DNA of 64,000 nucleotides from Oscillatoria acuminata PCC 6304 (GCF_000317105.1 NC_019693.1:5147227-5211226), one strand, 5' to 3'. Positions 9,944 to 20,550 are shown, counted from the first letter of the stretch. Notes: a model not told the origin generated them from the sequence alone. Numbers and translations: made by a program.

Positions 9944-10309
9944 ATGAGTACAGTTCTGGTTGTAGAAGATAGCGTCACGCAACGGGAGATGATCTCAACC
10001 CTACTGAAAGAGAGTGGGTTAAATGTTACCGTAGCGAGTGATGGCTTAGAAGCCTTGGAACGCATTCAGGAGACTTGCCCGGACCTAGTGGTACTCGATA
10101 TCGTGATGCCTCGCATGAATGGTTATGAAGTATGTCGCCGTCTCAAGGCTGATCCCAAAACCAAAAATGTTCCAGTGGTCATGTGTTCGTCCAAAGGTGA
10201 AGAATTTGATCGCTATTGGGGCATGAAGCAAGGCGCGGATGCGTACATTGCTAAACCGTTCCAACCCACTGAATTGGTGGGAACTGTTAAACAGCTACTC
10301 AGAAGATAG
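9944..10309 (+). CDS. hmpB: CheY-like single-domain response regulator HmpB
   Basis: A protein of 121 residues made only of a receiver domain: acidic pair E8-D9, phospho-acceptor Asp52 in V-L-D-I-V-M-P, Ser82 and Lys104 in A-K-P-F. It is the second response regulator of a PilG/PilH-type pair and would be phosphorylated by HmpE; its partner is expected in the pilus-control branch. ATG 9944 follows GAAGGGA about 5 bases upstream. The stop is 13 bp before hmpC, so the two are co-transcribed. Confidence 0.9.
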   Translation: MSTVLVVEDSVTQREMISTLLKESGLNVTVASDGLEALERIQETCPDLVVLDIVMPRMNGYEVCRRLKADPKTKNVPVVMCSSKGEEFDRYWGMKQGADAYIAKPFQPTELVGTVKQLLRR

Positions 10310-10322
10310 GGGACTTGCAATC

Positions 10323-10871
10323 ATGGTGGGTAATCCGGACTTTTTAACGGGGATTGGCTTAGAACAAGCACCGGAATTTCAAGAATTAGAAAGCCCAGAA
10401 GGGGAGTTGCATCTACGTTTTTTCGTGCCTTCTGGCAATGAATTTGCTTTAAGTGCCACGGGGATTCGCGAGGTCATTTCCCAAGCACCCGATCGCATTA
10501 CATTGATTCCTAACGTCTCATCCTTACTGTTGGGAACCCTCAATGTTCGAGGGCGGGTGATTTGGGTGGCGGACCTAGGTCAATTTCTCGGAGAACCCGC
10601 AACTTTGAATACCGATCGCCCAGAAATTCCGGTGATCGCAGTCGAAGACCAAGACACTATACTAGGGTTAGCAGTTGATCAAATTGTGGGAATGGCATGG
10701 CTGGATGTGGAGCAAGTCCGACTGCCCACCAATGTTCCAGATAGTATGGCTCCTTTTTTACGGGGGGAGTGGATAATCCCACCCAAAGAAGAATCCAAAG
10801 AAGAAGAGGAGAAAATTTTGCGACTGCTGGATCAAGTGGCGATCGTGCGATCGGCACGATGGGCAGCATAA
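10323..10871 (+). CDS. hmpC: CheW-like adaptor HmpC
   Basis: A CheW-domain protein of 182 residues. Family features are the central I-R-E-V-I segment, G-T-L-N-V-R-G-R-V-I-W-V-A-D-L and G-L-A-V-D-Q-I. It couples the methyl-accepting protein HmpD to the kinase HmpE. The frame is open further upstream into hmpB, but ATG 10323 with AGGGGAC about ten bases ahead gives the usual length and a 13-bp spacer after hmpB. The next hmp gene is 1.2 kb away, beyond a TnpB relic. Confidence 0.88.
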   Translation: MVGNPDFLTGIGLEQAPEFQELESPEGELHLRFFVPSGNEFALSATGIREVISQAPDRITLIPNVSSLLLGTLNVRGRVIWVADLGQFLGEPATLNTDRPEIPVIAVEDQDTILGLAVDQIVGMAWLDVEQVRLPTNVPDSMAPFLRGEWIIPPKEESKEEEEKILRLLDQVAIVRSARWAA

Positions 10872-10909
10872 ACCGCCTTGGAAACCCGGTTTACCCCCGA
10901 ACCAACCGC

Positions 10910-11356
10910 CTAGTCGATTTGAAGGTAGCTCAAACTGATTCCCAATCCAAAAGTTAGCCTCCTTTGCGCCCTGAACCCAGAAGAATTCCCAGCCTCAGCG
11001 CTGAGTTTTCCGCTTTCTGCCCCTGGGCTGACCTTGCGGGATGTCCCCACAGATGCAGAGGGTCGATGTCTCCAGATCCATTGAACTTTGACCATAGGCC
11101 CCCCAGTACAACCGATTCCCTGGAGGATCTTGAGATCTGCATTCCCCTCTGTGTCCAGTACGAAACCACAGATCAAACATTTATGAGTTCTTGTACTCAG
11201 CGACTTTTTAAGAAATTCCCCACAGTTGGAGCTATTTTGACTGAGGTGCTGGAGTGGAACGGCAATGGTCGTTACGCCGAATACCTTGCCCAAATCCTCC
11301 AGCCCTTGAAGGAAGGCCGACCCCTGGTGGTTTTTAATCAGAGGGGCAACCCGCAA
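10910..11356 (-). pseudogene. Decayed C-terminal fragment of an IS200/IS605-family TnpB (OrfB) protein
   Basis: On the minus strand a frame reads G-K-V-F-G-V-T-T-I-A-V-P, then S-Q-N-S-S-N-C-G, K-S-L-S-T-R-T-H-K-C-L-I-C-G-F and D-T-E-G-N-A-D-L-K-I-L. This follows the TnpB C-terminal pattern: the helix before the zinc ribbon, S-Q-x-C-S-x-C-G, K-K-S-L-S-x-R-T-H-x-C-x-x-C-G, then D-R-D-x-N-A-A-x-N-I-L. The first Cys of the ribbon is replaced by Ser, and D-R-D-x-N-A-A has become D-T-E-G-N-A-D. The RuvC-like N-terminal two-thirds is absent beyond about 11350. A non-functional relic is inferred. It lies 38 bp after hmpC, antisense to the hmp genes. A plus-strand 289-codon frame over the same DNA looks spurious. 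Confidence 0.72.
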
Positions 11357-12074
11357 ACTGCGATCGGTTCAGGGCCTAGACTAGACTCCAGCCGGAGCCC
11401 ATTTTACCGCCCAGTCTTGCCCCGATCGCCTGACTTTGAGGTGTTTTCTACTCCAGCAGGGTCAGGCGATCGGGGTGATCACCCCGGCGGTATCCCCGGA
11501 CTAGGTTTGAGGTTTAGACCCTTTTTCAGTTTTGGAGCCTTGATAATTCTGAAATTTGAGAGACTCAGGACCGGGATTCAACCCCAGAAAAGGTCCAAAC
11601 CGCATCCCCGTAGCGTCATAGGAGGGTTTAGTCTGAGGAGTCAGACACCGGGTCCCAGAAAACTTGGGGGAGTCGAAACCCGATTCGAGGCCCCGATGGC
11701 AAAAAGCCCTTGTCGGCTGCGATCGTCCTCAAAGTGGGGTGACCAAGACCCACCGCTAGTAATTCTCAAACCGATGAGGTACAGCCCAGATGAGCTAGGC
11801 AACGGTTTGAGCAGTTATGATCGCTCAGAATGAAAAGGGGCAAGGCTATCGTTACGTCGATACATTACACTCAGTTATAGCACAGCTATTAAAAGCCGTC
11901 TTAATAAGGACGGGGCTTTAAATCGATTTTTTTGTGGTCATATCAGACTCCCACAATCCCATCAAGGCAGTCCAAAAATCCGATGGATCTAACTATAGTT
12001 TTAGTTAACCTTGATAAGATTTCACTAGAAAAATTGTAAGAGCGCACCAGGTAGACACCGACAGGAGGGGGCAA
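11357..12074. other. Gene-free stretch before hmpD
   Basis: 718 bp with no recognisable gene. It contains the terminator-like hairpin at 11889-11933 and the hmpD ribosome binding site AGGAGG at 12063-12068. It may include further decayed insertion-sequence DNA, but I see no protein similarity. Confidence 0.5.
11889..11933 (+). terminator. Terminator-like hairpin upstream of hmpD
   Basis: AAAGCC-GTC pairs with GAC-GG-GGCTTT across a short loop, and a run of seven T follows at 11927-11933. It is about 140 bp before the hmpD start, so it could end transcription from hmpC and the TnpB relic or act as a leader attenuator. Confidence 0.5.
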
Positions 12075-15000
12075 ATGGTATCAAGTACGGACTATCAGCA
12101 GGATTACGAACAAGCTTTAACGGCCTATACCGAGAAAAACTATGAAGAAGCTGCTCTAATCGTCAATCAATTGGTTGCGAATTTTCCCGAGGATCCCAGT
12201 GCTCGACTCTTAGCCGGTCATATCTATTGTTATGGATTGCAAATGTATGATGTGGCCTTGGGTCAGTATGAAGGGGTGCTGAGTCTGACGGATGACCCAG
12301 CTTTCATTGAGGGAGCCTCCCAGGGCATAGACTACGCCAATCAGTACGCTACAGAAGGAATGCAGTCTTCCGAGTATGGGTATGAGGCGGATAACGAATT
12401 TCAATCCGCAATGCCAGAGGATTTCGAGTCAGATTTTGATTCCATTCAATCGGAACAAGATACAGCCTTGTTTGAACTCGAAGCCCCAGCCCCAAGCTAT
12501 GAAGAAGAATTCTGGGAAGAAGACAACTCCGCCCTGGGTTTGCAGGACCGAGCCTACAATGAAGCCTTAGCCATCAACCAGATTGGGTCCGATGACGCGG
12601 ATTTGAGTATGGAACTGGATCCGGTAGACCCCAATCTCGAACTCGAATCTATGGAGTTTGACGAGTTGGCTGAATTTGAGTCCGGGGATTTAGGAGGGGG
12701 TTCTGGGACTCCAGAGGGGGGACTGCTCAATCCATTTACAAGCGAAGAGGCTTTTGAAGGGATAGCCGATGAAGACCCCTTTGCCATTGATGATGAAGAA
12801 ATTCTCTCGGAAGTTCAAAATAACCAATGGAGCGATCCGTTGGCATCTGAGTTACCGGACTTTTTGCCTAGAGATGATGAAATGCCGGATTTGGTTGGGG
12901 AAGAGACAGGGATCCGGGTCTCGAAGCAGTCTCCTTTTGATCAGGGCCAGGATGATTTGGACCTCATGGATTTGGCAACGCCGTTTCAGGAGTTTGAAGA
13001 TGCGTTTGCCCCAGAAGATGAAGCAGAGTTTGACTCAAATTTAGACCCTTTAGAGGATGAGGAAGACACCAGTTATTACAGTAACAACGGGTCTGCGATC
13101 GACTCAGATTTTGACCTGTTCGATGCGGATGATGACTTCGGGAATGAATTCAGTGAAGAGGATGAAGACGAATCTCCCCATCAAAATGGAAAGGGTGCGG
13201 GGACTTCGGGGATTCCCTATGATATTGATGAGGACTTCGACTTTAACGCTCCTTCTGAGGAGGAGGAAACCCTGTTAATGGGACGCCAACAGCTTGAACA
13301 GACTCAAGCGCTCAACTCGATTTCCAAAGCATCGGGTCCTCCTTACTCCCAGCCGAAAGGACTAACTCAACCGAACCTCGAAGAAGATGACGATGATGAT
13401 GATTACGATAGTAAGACCTTCGTCTCTGAACCTACCAATGGATTTAACCAGGCGGATAGTTACGAGTTAGAGGATTTTGACGACGCCTTTAGTGGGGGGA
13501 ATTCCTTTGATTCTAAACCGAACGGTGAGGATTTTCCCAATAGCATCAGCAACTCGTCCCCCCTCCTCCAAGAAGAGGGTGTGGACTTTTTGGGTGAGTT
13601 CGATGATTTTGAGGATTTCGGCAATATTCCCGATAATATTCCCGATTTCGACCTGTCAGAAGATACGACAGGTGCGAGTACGGGGGGATTCGGAATGGGC
13701 AGGATGGGACCAAAAGCCTCCTTCCAAGATATCGACGATAGCTACGATATCGCCGAAGATACGGATGGATCGATCATTCGGGATGATGAAATTTTTCGGT
13801 TCGCCGGAAGTGCGGAACAAGTCCCGGTGTTTACGCCACCGGAAAATACACCTGTAGAAACGGTGGCGAGTGCAGAACCGGGGATTTTTGGCTTTTTGGA
13901 AAATGCTTCCTTGGTGAAAAAATTCCTGTGGATTGCATTAATTTCTGGAGGAGTTTCCGCGATCGCAGCGGCTTCGGTTTCTTTTGCTTTTTCCAGTCAA
14001 CGCAATTGGCCCCAACAACTCAAGGACCCCATGATGGCCTTAGCCGCTGGGGGAGCCAGTATTCTCACTTGTTTTGGGGTCGGCAGTGCCAGCGCCAAGC
14101 TGATTCGCCGTTCCATTGATGATTTACACAACCAATTCGATACCATGTCTCAGGGCAATCTATCCGCCCGAGCAACGGTTTATAACGAAGATGAATTCGG
14201 CCAGCTTTCTGCTAAATTCAACCAAATGGGCCGAATTATTTACACCACCACCTCGGAAGCCCAACGGAAAGCAGAAGAACAGGAACAGTCCAAGGAAGAC
14301 CTGCAACGACAAGTGATTCGTCTGCTGGATGATGTGGAAGGGGCGGCTAGAGGGGACCTGACGGTTCAGGCAGAAGTGACCGCCGATGTCCTCGGTGCTG
14401 TGGCGGACTCGTTTAATTTAACGATTCAAAACCTCCGGGAAATCGTTCTCCAGGTGAAACTAGCGGCGCGACAAGTGACCAAAGGAGCAACGGATAGCGA
14501 ATCATTTGCCCGCAGTTTATCTTCAGATGCCTTGCGACAAGCGGAAGAACTGGCTGCCACCCTCAATTCGGTTCAGGTGATGACGGATTTGATTCAACGG
14601 GTGGCGGATAACGCGCGGGAGGCCGAAGAAGTGGCCAAATCAGCCTCGGCAACGGCCAAAAAAGGGGGAGAGGCGGTGGAACAGACTGTGGCTGGGATTC
14701 TGGAAGTTCGCGAAACGGTTGCAGAAACCACGCGAAAAGTCAAGCGACTGGCGGAATCGACGCAAGAAATTTCCAAAATTGTGGCCTTGATTGCGACGAT
14801 CGCCGGACGGACCAACCTCCTGGCGCTCAATGCCAGTATTGAGGCGGCTCGTGCCGGGGAAGCGGGTCGAGGCTTTGCGATTGTGGCGGATGAAGTCCGT
14901 CAGCTTGCCGATCGCTCTGCTAAAGCGCTCAAAGAAATCGAACAAATCGTGATGCAAATCCAAAGCGAAACCGGCGGGGTGATGGTAGCAATGGAGGAAG

Positions 15001-15302
15001 GCACTCAACAGGTTATCGAAGGGACGAAGCGGGCAGAACAAGCTAAACGAGCCTTGGAAAATATCATTCAGGTGACCAATCGCATCGATGTATTGGTGCG
15101 TTCCATTACGGCAGATACGGTGGAACAATCCCAAACTTCGCGATCGGTGGCCCAGGTGATGCAAGCGGTGGAACTGACGGCTCAGGAAACCTCTCAAGAA
15201 GCCCAGCGGGTCTCCGGTTCTCTGCAAAACCTAGTGGGGGTGGCCCGAGACCTGCTCACCTCGGTGGAACGGTTCCGAGTGGAAACGGGAGAGCGTCGTT
15301 AG
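12075..15302 (+). CDS. hmpD: Methyl-accepting chemotaxis protein HmpD with TPR-like N-terminus
   Basis: A protein of 1075 residues. Residues about 1-95 look like TPR helices ([14 protein letters not shown]). A very acidic low-complexity stretch covers about 100-590. Two hydrophobic segments lie near 617-640 and 652-672, followed by HAMP-type helices and a methyl-accepting signalling domain whose hairpin tip, [19 protein letters not shown], is near 911-930. The sensing part appears cytoplasmic, since the segment between the two membrane helices is very short. It would control HmpE through HmpC. A strong AGGAGG six bases ahead fixes the start. It is separated from hmpE by 472 bp. Confidence 0.9.
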   Translation: MVSSTDYQQDYEQALTAYTEKNYEEAALIVNQLVANFPEDPSARLLAGHIYCYGLQMYDVALGQYEGVLSLTDDPAFIEGASQGIDYANQYATEGMQSSEYGYEADNEFQSAMPEDFESDFDSIQSEQDTALFELEAPAPSYEEEFWEEDNSALGLQDRAYNEALAINQIGSDDADLSMELDPVDPNLELESMEFDELAEFESGDLGGGSGTPEGGLLNPFTSEEAFEGIADEDPFAIDDEEILSEVQNNQWSDPLASELPDFLPRDDEMPDLVGEETGIRVSKQSPFDQGQDDLDLMDLATPFQEFEDAFAPEDEAEFDSNLDPLEDEEDTSYYSNNGSAIDSDFDLFDADDDFGNEFSEEDEDESPHQNGKGAGTSGIPYDIDEDFDFNAPSEEEETLLMGRQQLEQTQALNSISKASGPPYSQPKGLTQPNLEEDDDDDDYDSKTFVSEPTNGFNQADSYELEDFDDAFSGGNSFDSKPNGEDFPNSISNSSPLLQEEGVDFLGEFDDFEDFGNIPDNIPDFDLSEDTTGASTGGFGMGRMGPKASFQDIDDSYDIAEDTDGSIIRDDEIFRFAGSAEQVPVFTPPENTPVETVASAEPGIFGFLENASLVKKFLWIALISGGVSAIAAASVSFAFSSQRNWPQQLKDPMMALAAGGASILTCFGVGSASAKLIRRSIDDLHNQFDTMSQGNLSARATVYNEDEFGQLSAKFNQMGRIIYTTTSEAQRKAEEQEQSKEDLQRQVIRLLDDVEGAARGDLTVQAEVTADVLGAVADSFNLTIQNLREIVLQVKLAARQVTKGATDSESFARSLSSDALRQAEELAATLNSVQVMTDLIQRVADNAREAEEVAKSASATAKKGGEAVEQTVAGILEVRETVAETTRKVKRLAESTQEISKIVALIATIAGRTNLLALNASIEAARAGEAGRGFAIVADEVRQLADRSAKALKEIEQIVMQIQSETGGVMVAMEEGTQQVIEGTKRAEQAKRALENIIQVTNRIDVLVRSITADTVEQSQTSRSVAQVMQAVELTAQETSQEAQRVSGSLQNLVGVARDLLTSVERFRVETGERR

Positions 15303-15330
15303 GGAGCACATTCTGCCGGGACGCACCGGC

Positions 15331-15394
15331 CTAGCAAAAACCCCGCACCCTGAAGGGTGGGGCTACACGGACGAAGCCCGCCTGCGCGGGCTAA
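15331..15394 (+). repeat. 64-bp palindromic repeat, copy A
   Basis: Contains the hairpin CACCCTGAAGGGTG and a second one, GCCCGCCTGCGCGGGC. The same unit recurs at 20873-20936 with about five differences. It follows the hmpD stop by 28 bp and may act as a transcript end. Confidence 0.8.
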
Positions 15395-15774
15395 TCGAGT
15401 ATTGTTAGGTCCTTAACCCTCGGCTTTGGATGATTTATTTGTTGGAATACCCTAAAAACCCATCCCCAAGCAGGTGGAGGCTCACCGGACCTAAACGCCC
15501 TACTTGGCTTCCCTGCGGTTCGCGGTGTCTGGGTAGGCTCCTCAATCAAAGAGGTCTTTGATAGCCGGATTGGGTATCAGTCAGGGCGACAACGGGGCCT
15601 TTTGATAAGCGAATCGGTCGGAATGGGTACATTGATCCCAGGTGACAAGCCGTCAACTCAATCAAGGACCGATCGCCCGCGTCAGACTTTGAACCCCAAA
15701 TTGGGATAAAACTGCCTTAAATAAGCCGATGACACCTGGGTTTAACCAATAGGAATAGGAATGGGACAGCCGCT
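15395..15774. other. Gap between hmpD and hmpE
   Basis: 380 bp without a coding frame. Partial matches to the repeat family continue (CCGGATTGGGTATCAG near 15572). No clear promoter is seen. Confidence 0.4.
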
Positions 15775-18700
15775 ATGCAGCCGGAACAACGACAGCGAAT
15801 AATGGGCTATTTTATTGAGGAGACCACAGAACACCTCAATACAATAGAACAAGGGTTGCAAAATCTGGCGAGCGCGGTACAAGATCCGTCCGCCCTCGCC
15901 GAACTGTTTCGTGCGGCCCACTCCGTTAAAGGTGGGGCAGGAATGCTCGAACTCACAGCGATTCAACAAATCGCTCACAAACTAGAAGACGAGTTTAAAG
16001 TGCTTCAGTTGGTGCCGGTAGAAGTTGATCCCCAGCTAGAGTCCTTATTTGTGAGAGTGTTTCGAGGGCTTCAGGAAACCGTTGCCTTAATCCGGGTATC
16101 CGGTCCCTTAGACGAAGAAAAGGCAGCCGCGATTTGTGCCGAAGTCCAACCGGCGATCAACCAACTCCACGTTCATTTAGCCCAGTTGGCTGAGGAAACC
16201 GAGAGTCCATCTGCCTTCGTGACCCGAAAAGAACCCAGACCCGATATTGGGGGCCAACACACCCGCATCCAGAGCCCGAAAAACCCAGGGGTGGAAGAAT
16301 ACAGTGCCAAACAACTCATTTTTAAAAGTGATGTTTCTCGGCTGTTGCAAGAAATGATTCATCTGTTCAAGCAGGCAGAAAACTCCAGAGGGCGAGAACG
16401 GATGCAAGAAATCTGCCGCCAGTGGATACGAGCCGGAGAACAATTCGATTTAAAATTGTGGTGTCATTTAATTGACCAGGCAGCCACGGCGATCGCCAAC
16501 CCAGAAAATACCTTTCGGGTTCTGGCCCCTATTCTCATCAAAGAAATCCAAAAGGCTAGAGAACAAGTGCTCTGTGGTCAAGCAGAAGCGATTACAGTCA
16601 GTCCAAAACTCGAAGGACTACTCCAGCCTCAACCCCAACCGCAAAAGTCTTTAACCCCCCAAATCCTTGGGGAAAGCACTCATACAGACTCCAAATTTAA
16701 TCCTATGTCTAATAACTCGTCAAACTCTGATCAAAATCAACGACTCTTTGAAGGGGGAGACTCCCACCGGAAAAAGAATCCGGATTCACAAAACAACCAG
16801 ACCTGGGGTGAAGAGAAACGGGGTGGCAAACCTACCTATAATAGTGGGCCGGAAGTAGGAGCAGCCGAACTCAACACCCTAGCCGACTTATTTGAAGGAG
16901 AGAGTTCTTACTTTGATGAAAACTGGGAAGGAGAAGAAGTTGTAGAAGAAGCCAATCCTGGAGAAGGAAACCGGGAGACTCTACCCCCGGACCCGGGTGA
17001 AGTCTTGGCCAATGCCAATGATTTTGACGATTTATTATTTGAACCCCCTGCCGACGAGCGAACCCAGATGGGGACTTCGGAAAATAATGACGAAGAGAAT
17101 TTAGCTAACTTATTCGGACTGGAGGGATTCGTTGAAATGGACGATAGTAGCATCAGCGAAAAGCCCCAGAGTCCCTCCGGGGCAGTATCCCGCAAGTCGT
17201 CTAATCAAAAACTAGACGACTTGGGAGAGTTGTTTGAGGAAGTTGCCACAGAAGAACTCAAAGAACCGGATGATTGGGAGCAAATGTGGGATGATGAGCC
17301 CCTAGATGCGGTGAGTGAAATCGTCCCACCGGAACCGGAGGCGGAGTTCTCCCTAGAAATAGACGAGGATTCAGAATTTAAGGATTTGCTAGACATCAGT
17401 GGATTGGAAAGTTCGAGGGACCCGGGCAAAGACCCGTTTGTCTCGGAAGTAGCAACGGAAATCCCCATTGATGAGGAAAATTTTGACGACCTCTTTGGAG
17501 AGACAACCGAGGACCAGGATTTCGCCCCAAATCTTACAGCGTCTGAGGACTCAGTGGATTGGTTTGACTCCGACCCGTCTGAAACTCTAGAGACGGAAGA
17601 GGACTTGCTCGATTTATTGGAACTGGAAACGGTCCCCTCAAGCTCAAGTCCCACCCCGAGCGAGCCGGTCGGGAAGAGAAAACCCGCCCCTACTTCTCCA
17701 CCGTCCGACGAGTTTTGGTTGGACTTCGAGGAACCTGATTCGGAGCCAGAGTCCGATGTATTAGACGCGCTGGATGGTTTGTTTGATGATGAGCCATCCC
17801 CGGCGATCGCCGATCTGGACTTGATGGAAGACTCATCTTTAGATTCGCAACTGTTTGATGAGGAACTTGGGGCCGGAGATGACAACAACGACCTCTTCCC
17901 GGAGAGTTCGGGCAACCTCGACGGTGATGAGTGGGATTGGGACCTAGACCCTAACGATTCTGATGACAAGGAAGACACCAGCGACTTTTATCAAAACTTA
18001 GAGTCCCTGTTCGAGGAACCGACAGAGCGATCGCCAACCCTAGATTTAAACCAAATCGCCCAGCCTTCCCCAGGGCCATCCAAAAAAACTCAGTCCAACT
18101 CTGGATTTTCTTCGTCCACTGAGTCTAATTTAGACTTTGAGGCGTTGTTTGGAGAAAATGAACCCCTCTCCCCGAAGAGTGACCTCAGCAAGGGGATGCC
18201 CGTCGGGATATCCGAACCCATCCGAGAGCGCCTTGATTTGCCTCCAGAACCCAAGCTGACCCAAGGGGCAGATATTTTTACGGAATTAGACTACTTGTTA
18301 GCAATGGGACCGCTCAAAGCGACCTTTGATGAGTTAGAAATTCTGCTAAACCCCCTGAGTAGCCCGAAGGCAGGGACAACCAGCACTTCCACAACGCCGG
18401 CTACAGTGTCTGCAACTGCCAATTCCGAAAAATCTCTGCTCCGGTCCCGGGGATCCGATGTAGATCCCGAGAAGACCGATGTTGACTTTGACGATATGGA
18501 GAAGTTGCTGCGGGCCAGTGCAGATATCGGTTCCCGAGACACTGGGGGCAGAGTTGCCCCGAGGCGTGGGGGCTTTGAGCAGACTATGCGGGTCCCGGTA
18601 CGACAATTAGATAACCTCAGCAATCTGGTGGGGGAACTGGTTGTTAATCGCAATAGCATTGAGCAGAATCAGGAACGGATGCGGCAGTTTTTGGATAATT

Positions 18701-20538
18701 TGCTGCATCAGGTCTCCCAACTGACGGATGTAGGGCAGCGGATGCAAGATTTGTACGAGCGATCGCTCTTGGAAATCTCCCTGCTGGCTTCGCGACAAAA
18801 CTACCACTTTATGGGGGGAAGCCGGAATACTCAGAAGGATCAATCTCATACAGGTTCCGATTGGAGCGCCTTGGAAATGGATCGGTTCACTCCGTTCCAT
18901 AGTCTGTCTCAAGATATTTTGGAATTGATTGTTCGGGTCCGGGAATCGGCTTCGGATATCGAATTTTTGGTGGATGAAACGGAACAGGTGACCCGACAAC
19001 TCCGCCAGGTGACGACTCAGTTACAAGAGGGTCTAACCCGATCGCGGATGGTGCCTTTTGCTCAAACTGCCGATCGCCTACCCCGTGGGGTCCGGGACAA
19101 TGCGATTAAGTTTGGCAAACAGGTCGAGCTTCAGGTTGAGGGTCGCGAAACTCTGATCGATAAGATGATTCTGGAGCAACTCTCGGACCCCATGACCCAT
19201 TTGGTTAACAATGCTCTGGCTCATGGGGTGGAAACCCCCGAGGAACGCCGTAAAAAGGGTAAACCCCCCGTCGGTCGGATTGTTGTCCGGGCTTTCCACC
19301 AAGGGAACCAAACGGTGATTTCTGTCTCGGATGATGGAGCGGGGATTGATTCGGAAAAGGTGAAGGCTAAGGCATTACAACGGGGGCTGATTTCGCCGGA
19401 AGTGGCGAAGATTATGACCCGTTTGGATGTCTATGATTTACTGTTTATGCCTGGATTTAGTACCCGGGATAAGGCCGATGATTTGGCGGGTCGCGGGGTC
19501 GGGATGGATGTGGTTCGGACCAGCTTGAGTTCCATTCGTGGGGTGGTGACGATTGATTCTACCCTGGGTAAGGGGACGACGTTTACGATTCGCTTGCCCC
19601 TGACTTTGAGTATTTCTAAGGCGCTGTGCTGTATTAGCGATCGCGCCCGGATTGCCTTCCCTATGGATGGGGTGGAAGATATGATCGATGTCCCCCGCGA
19701 TCGGATTAAAACCCAGGAAGATGGACAGACATTTATTCCCTGGCGGGATACGATGTTGCCGTTCCGTCACCTGCGCGAATTGTTGGTTTACAATCGCCAT
19801 CTCGGACGTGGGGTGGTGTATGGGGCCAATCCGGAAGAGGATATCATTTCCGTGGTGGTCCTGCGTTCTGCGGGTAACTTCCTGGCGCTTCAGGTGGATC
19901 AAGTGTTAGGGGAACAGGAAATTGTAATTAAACAGCTTGAAGGACCTGTTCCGAAGCCCGTGGGAGTCGCTGGTGCAACGGTGATGGGGGATGGCCGAAT
20001 TGTGGCGATCGCTGACGTTTTAGAATTGCTCGATTTGGCTGCCGGACGTCTGCGGCGAGAAGGCACCGGCACTCTGTGGGAAGATGCCCTAGGTAATCGG
20101 ATTCAGCCTGAACCTGAACAGGAGGCGGTAATCGACCCGACGGTCCTGATTGTGGATGATTCGATTACGGTGCGTGAACTATTGTCCCTGACCTTTAATA
20201 AGGCGGGGTACCGGGTGGAACAGGCGCGGGATGGTCAAGAAGCATGGGAAAAAATGCGATCGGGTCTCCCCTGTGATTTGGTCTTCTGCGATATTGAAAT
20301 GCCCCGCATGGATGGGTTGGAACTGCTCTCGCGAATGCAGAAAGACCCCATACTCACCAGTCTGCCGATCGCGATGCTTACCTCTCGCGGTGCGGACAAA
20401 CACCGGCAAATGGCGATTCAAATGGGGGCCAGTGGCTATTTCACCAAACCTTATTTGGAGGAATCGTTACTGGAAGCTGCCGGACGAATGCTTAAAGGTG
20501 AAAAGCTGGTCTCGCTGAAGATGGAGGCTGGAGTTTAG
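15775..20538 (+). CDS. hmpE: CheA-type hybrid histidine kinase HmpE
   Basis: A protein of 1587 residues. The N-terminal HPt domain has phospho-acceptor His49 in F-R-A-A-H-S-V-K-G-G-A. A second PilL/PixL-type helical region follows (about 180-290), then a long acidic, low-complexity stretch (about 300-830). The dimerisation helix begins with M-R-V-P-V-R-Q-L-D-N-L near 940. The ATPase N box N-N-A-L-A-H-G-V is near 1147 and the G box G-R-G-V-G-M-D near 1240. A CheW-like domain covers about 1270-1440 and a C-terminal receiver about 1457-1575, with Asp1506. It phosphorylates HmpA and HmpB in the hmp array. ATG 15775 is chosen because the HPt domain starts there; its Shine-Dalgarno is weak. Confidence 0.92.
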   Translation: MQPEQRQRIMGYFIEETTEHLNTIEQGLQNLASAVQDPSALAELFRAAHSVKGGAGMLELTAIQQIAHKLEDEFKVLQLVPVEVDPQLESLFVRVFRGLQETVALIRVSGPLDEEKAAAICAEVQPAINQLHVHLAQLAEETESPSAFVTRKEPRPDIGGQHTRIQSPKNPGVEEYSAKQLIFKSDVSRLLQEMIHLFKQAENSRGRERMQEICRQWIRAGEQFDLKLWCHLIDQAATAIANPENTFRVLAPILIKEIQKAREQVLCGQAEAITVSPKLEGLLQPQPQPQKSLTPQILGESTHTDSKFNPMSNNSSNSDQNQRLFEGGDSHRKKNPDSQNNQTWGEEKRGGKPTYNSGPEVGAAELNTLADLFEGESSYFDENWEGEEVVEEANPGEGNRETLPPDPGEVLANANDFDDLLFEPPADERTQMGTSENNDEENLANLFGLEGFVEMDDSSISEKPQSPSGAVSRKSSNQKLDDLGELFEEVATEELKEPDDWEQMWDDEPLDAVSEIVPPEPEAEFSLEIDEDSEFKDLLDISGLESSRDPGKDPFVSEVATEIPIDEENFDDLFGETTEDQDFAPNLTASEDSVDWFDSDPSETLETEEDLLDLLELETVPSSSSPTPSEPVGKRKPAPTSPPSDEFWLDFEEPDSEPESDVLDALDGLFDDEPSPAIADLDLMEDSSLDSQLFDEELGAGDDNNDLFPESSGNLDGDEWDWDLDPNDSDDKEDTSDFYQNLESLFEEPTERSPTLDLNQIAQPSPGPSKKTQSNSGFSSSTESNLDFEALFGENEPLSPKSDLSKGMPVGISEPIRERLDLPPEPKLTQGADIFTELDYLLAMGPLKATFDELEILLNPLSSPKAGTTSTSTTPATVSATANSEKSLLRSRGSDVDPEKTDVDFDDMEKLLRASADIGSRDTGGRVAPRRGGFEQTMRVPVRQLDNLSNLVGELVVNRNSIEQNQERMRQFLDNLLHQVSQLTDVGQRMQDLYERSLLEISLLASRQNYHFMGGSRNTQKDQSHTGSDWSALEMDRFTPFHSLSQDILELIVRVRESASDIEFLVDETEQVTRQLRQVTTQLQEGLTRSRMVPFAQTADRLPRGVRDNAIKFGKQVELQVEGRETLIDKMILEQLSDPMTHLVNNALAHGVETPEERRKKGKPPVGRIVVRAFHQGNQTVISVSDDGAGIDSEKVKAKALQRGLISPEVAKIMTRLDVYDLLFMPGFSTRDKADDLAGRGVGMDVVRTSLSSIRGVVTIDSTLGKGTTFTIRLPLTLSISKALCCISDRARIAFPMDGVEDMIDVPRDRIKTQEDGQTFIPWRDTMLPFRHLRELLVYNRHLGRGVVYGANPEEDIISVVVLRSAGNFLALQVDQVLGEQEIVIKQLEGPVPKPVGVAGATVMGDGRIVAIADVLELLDLAAGRLRREGTGTLWEDALGNRIQPEPEQEAVIDPTVLIVDDSITVRELLSLTFNKAGYRVEQARDGQEAWEKMRSGLPCDLVFCDIEMPRMDGLELLSRMQKDPILTSLPIAMLTSRGADKHRQMAIQMGASGYFTKPYLEESLLEAAGRMLKGEKLVSLKMEAGV

Positions 20539-20550
20539 TCTTAATTTGTA

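Noticed and set aside
10964-11833. 289-codon plus-strand frame between hmpC and hmpD
   Set aside because: It starts with TTG, has Arg/Pro/Ser-rich composition typical of a chance frame, and lies antisense to the recognisable TnpB relic.
17205-17978. 257-codon minus frame inside hmpE
   Set aside because: Ser-rich mirror of the acidic Asp/Glu codons in hmpE; a shadow of coding bias.
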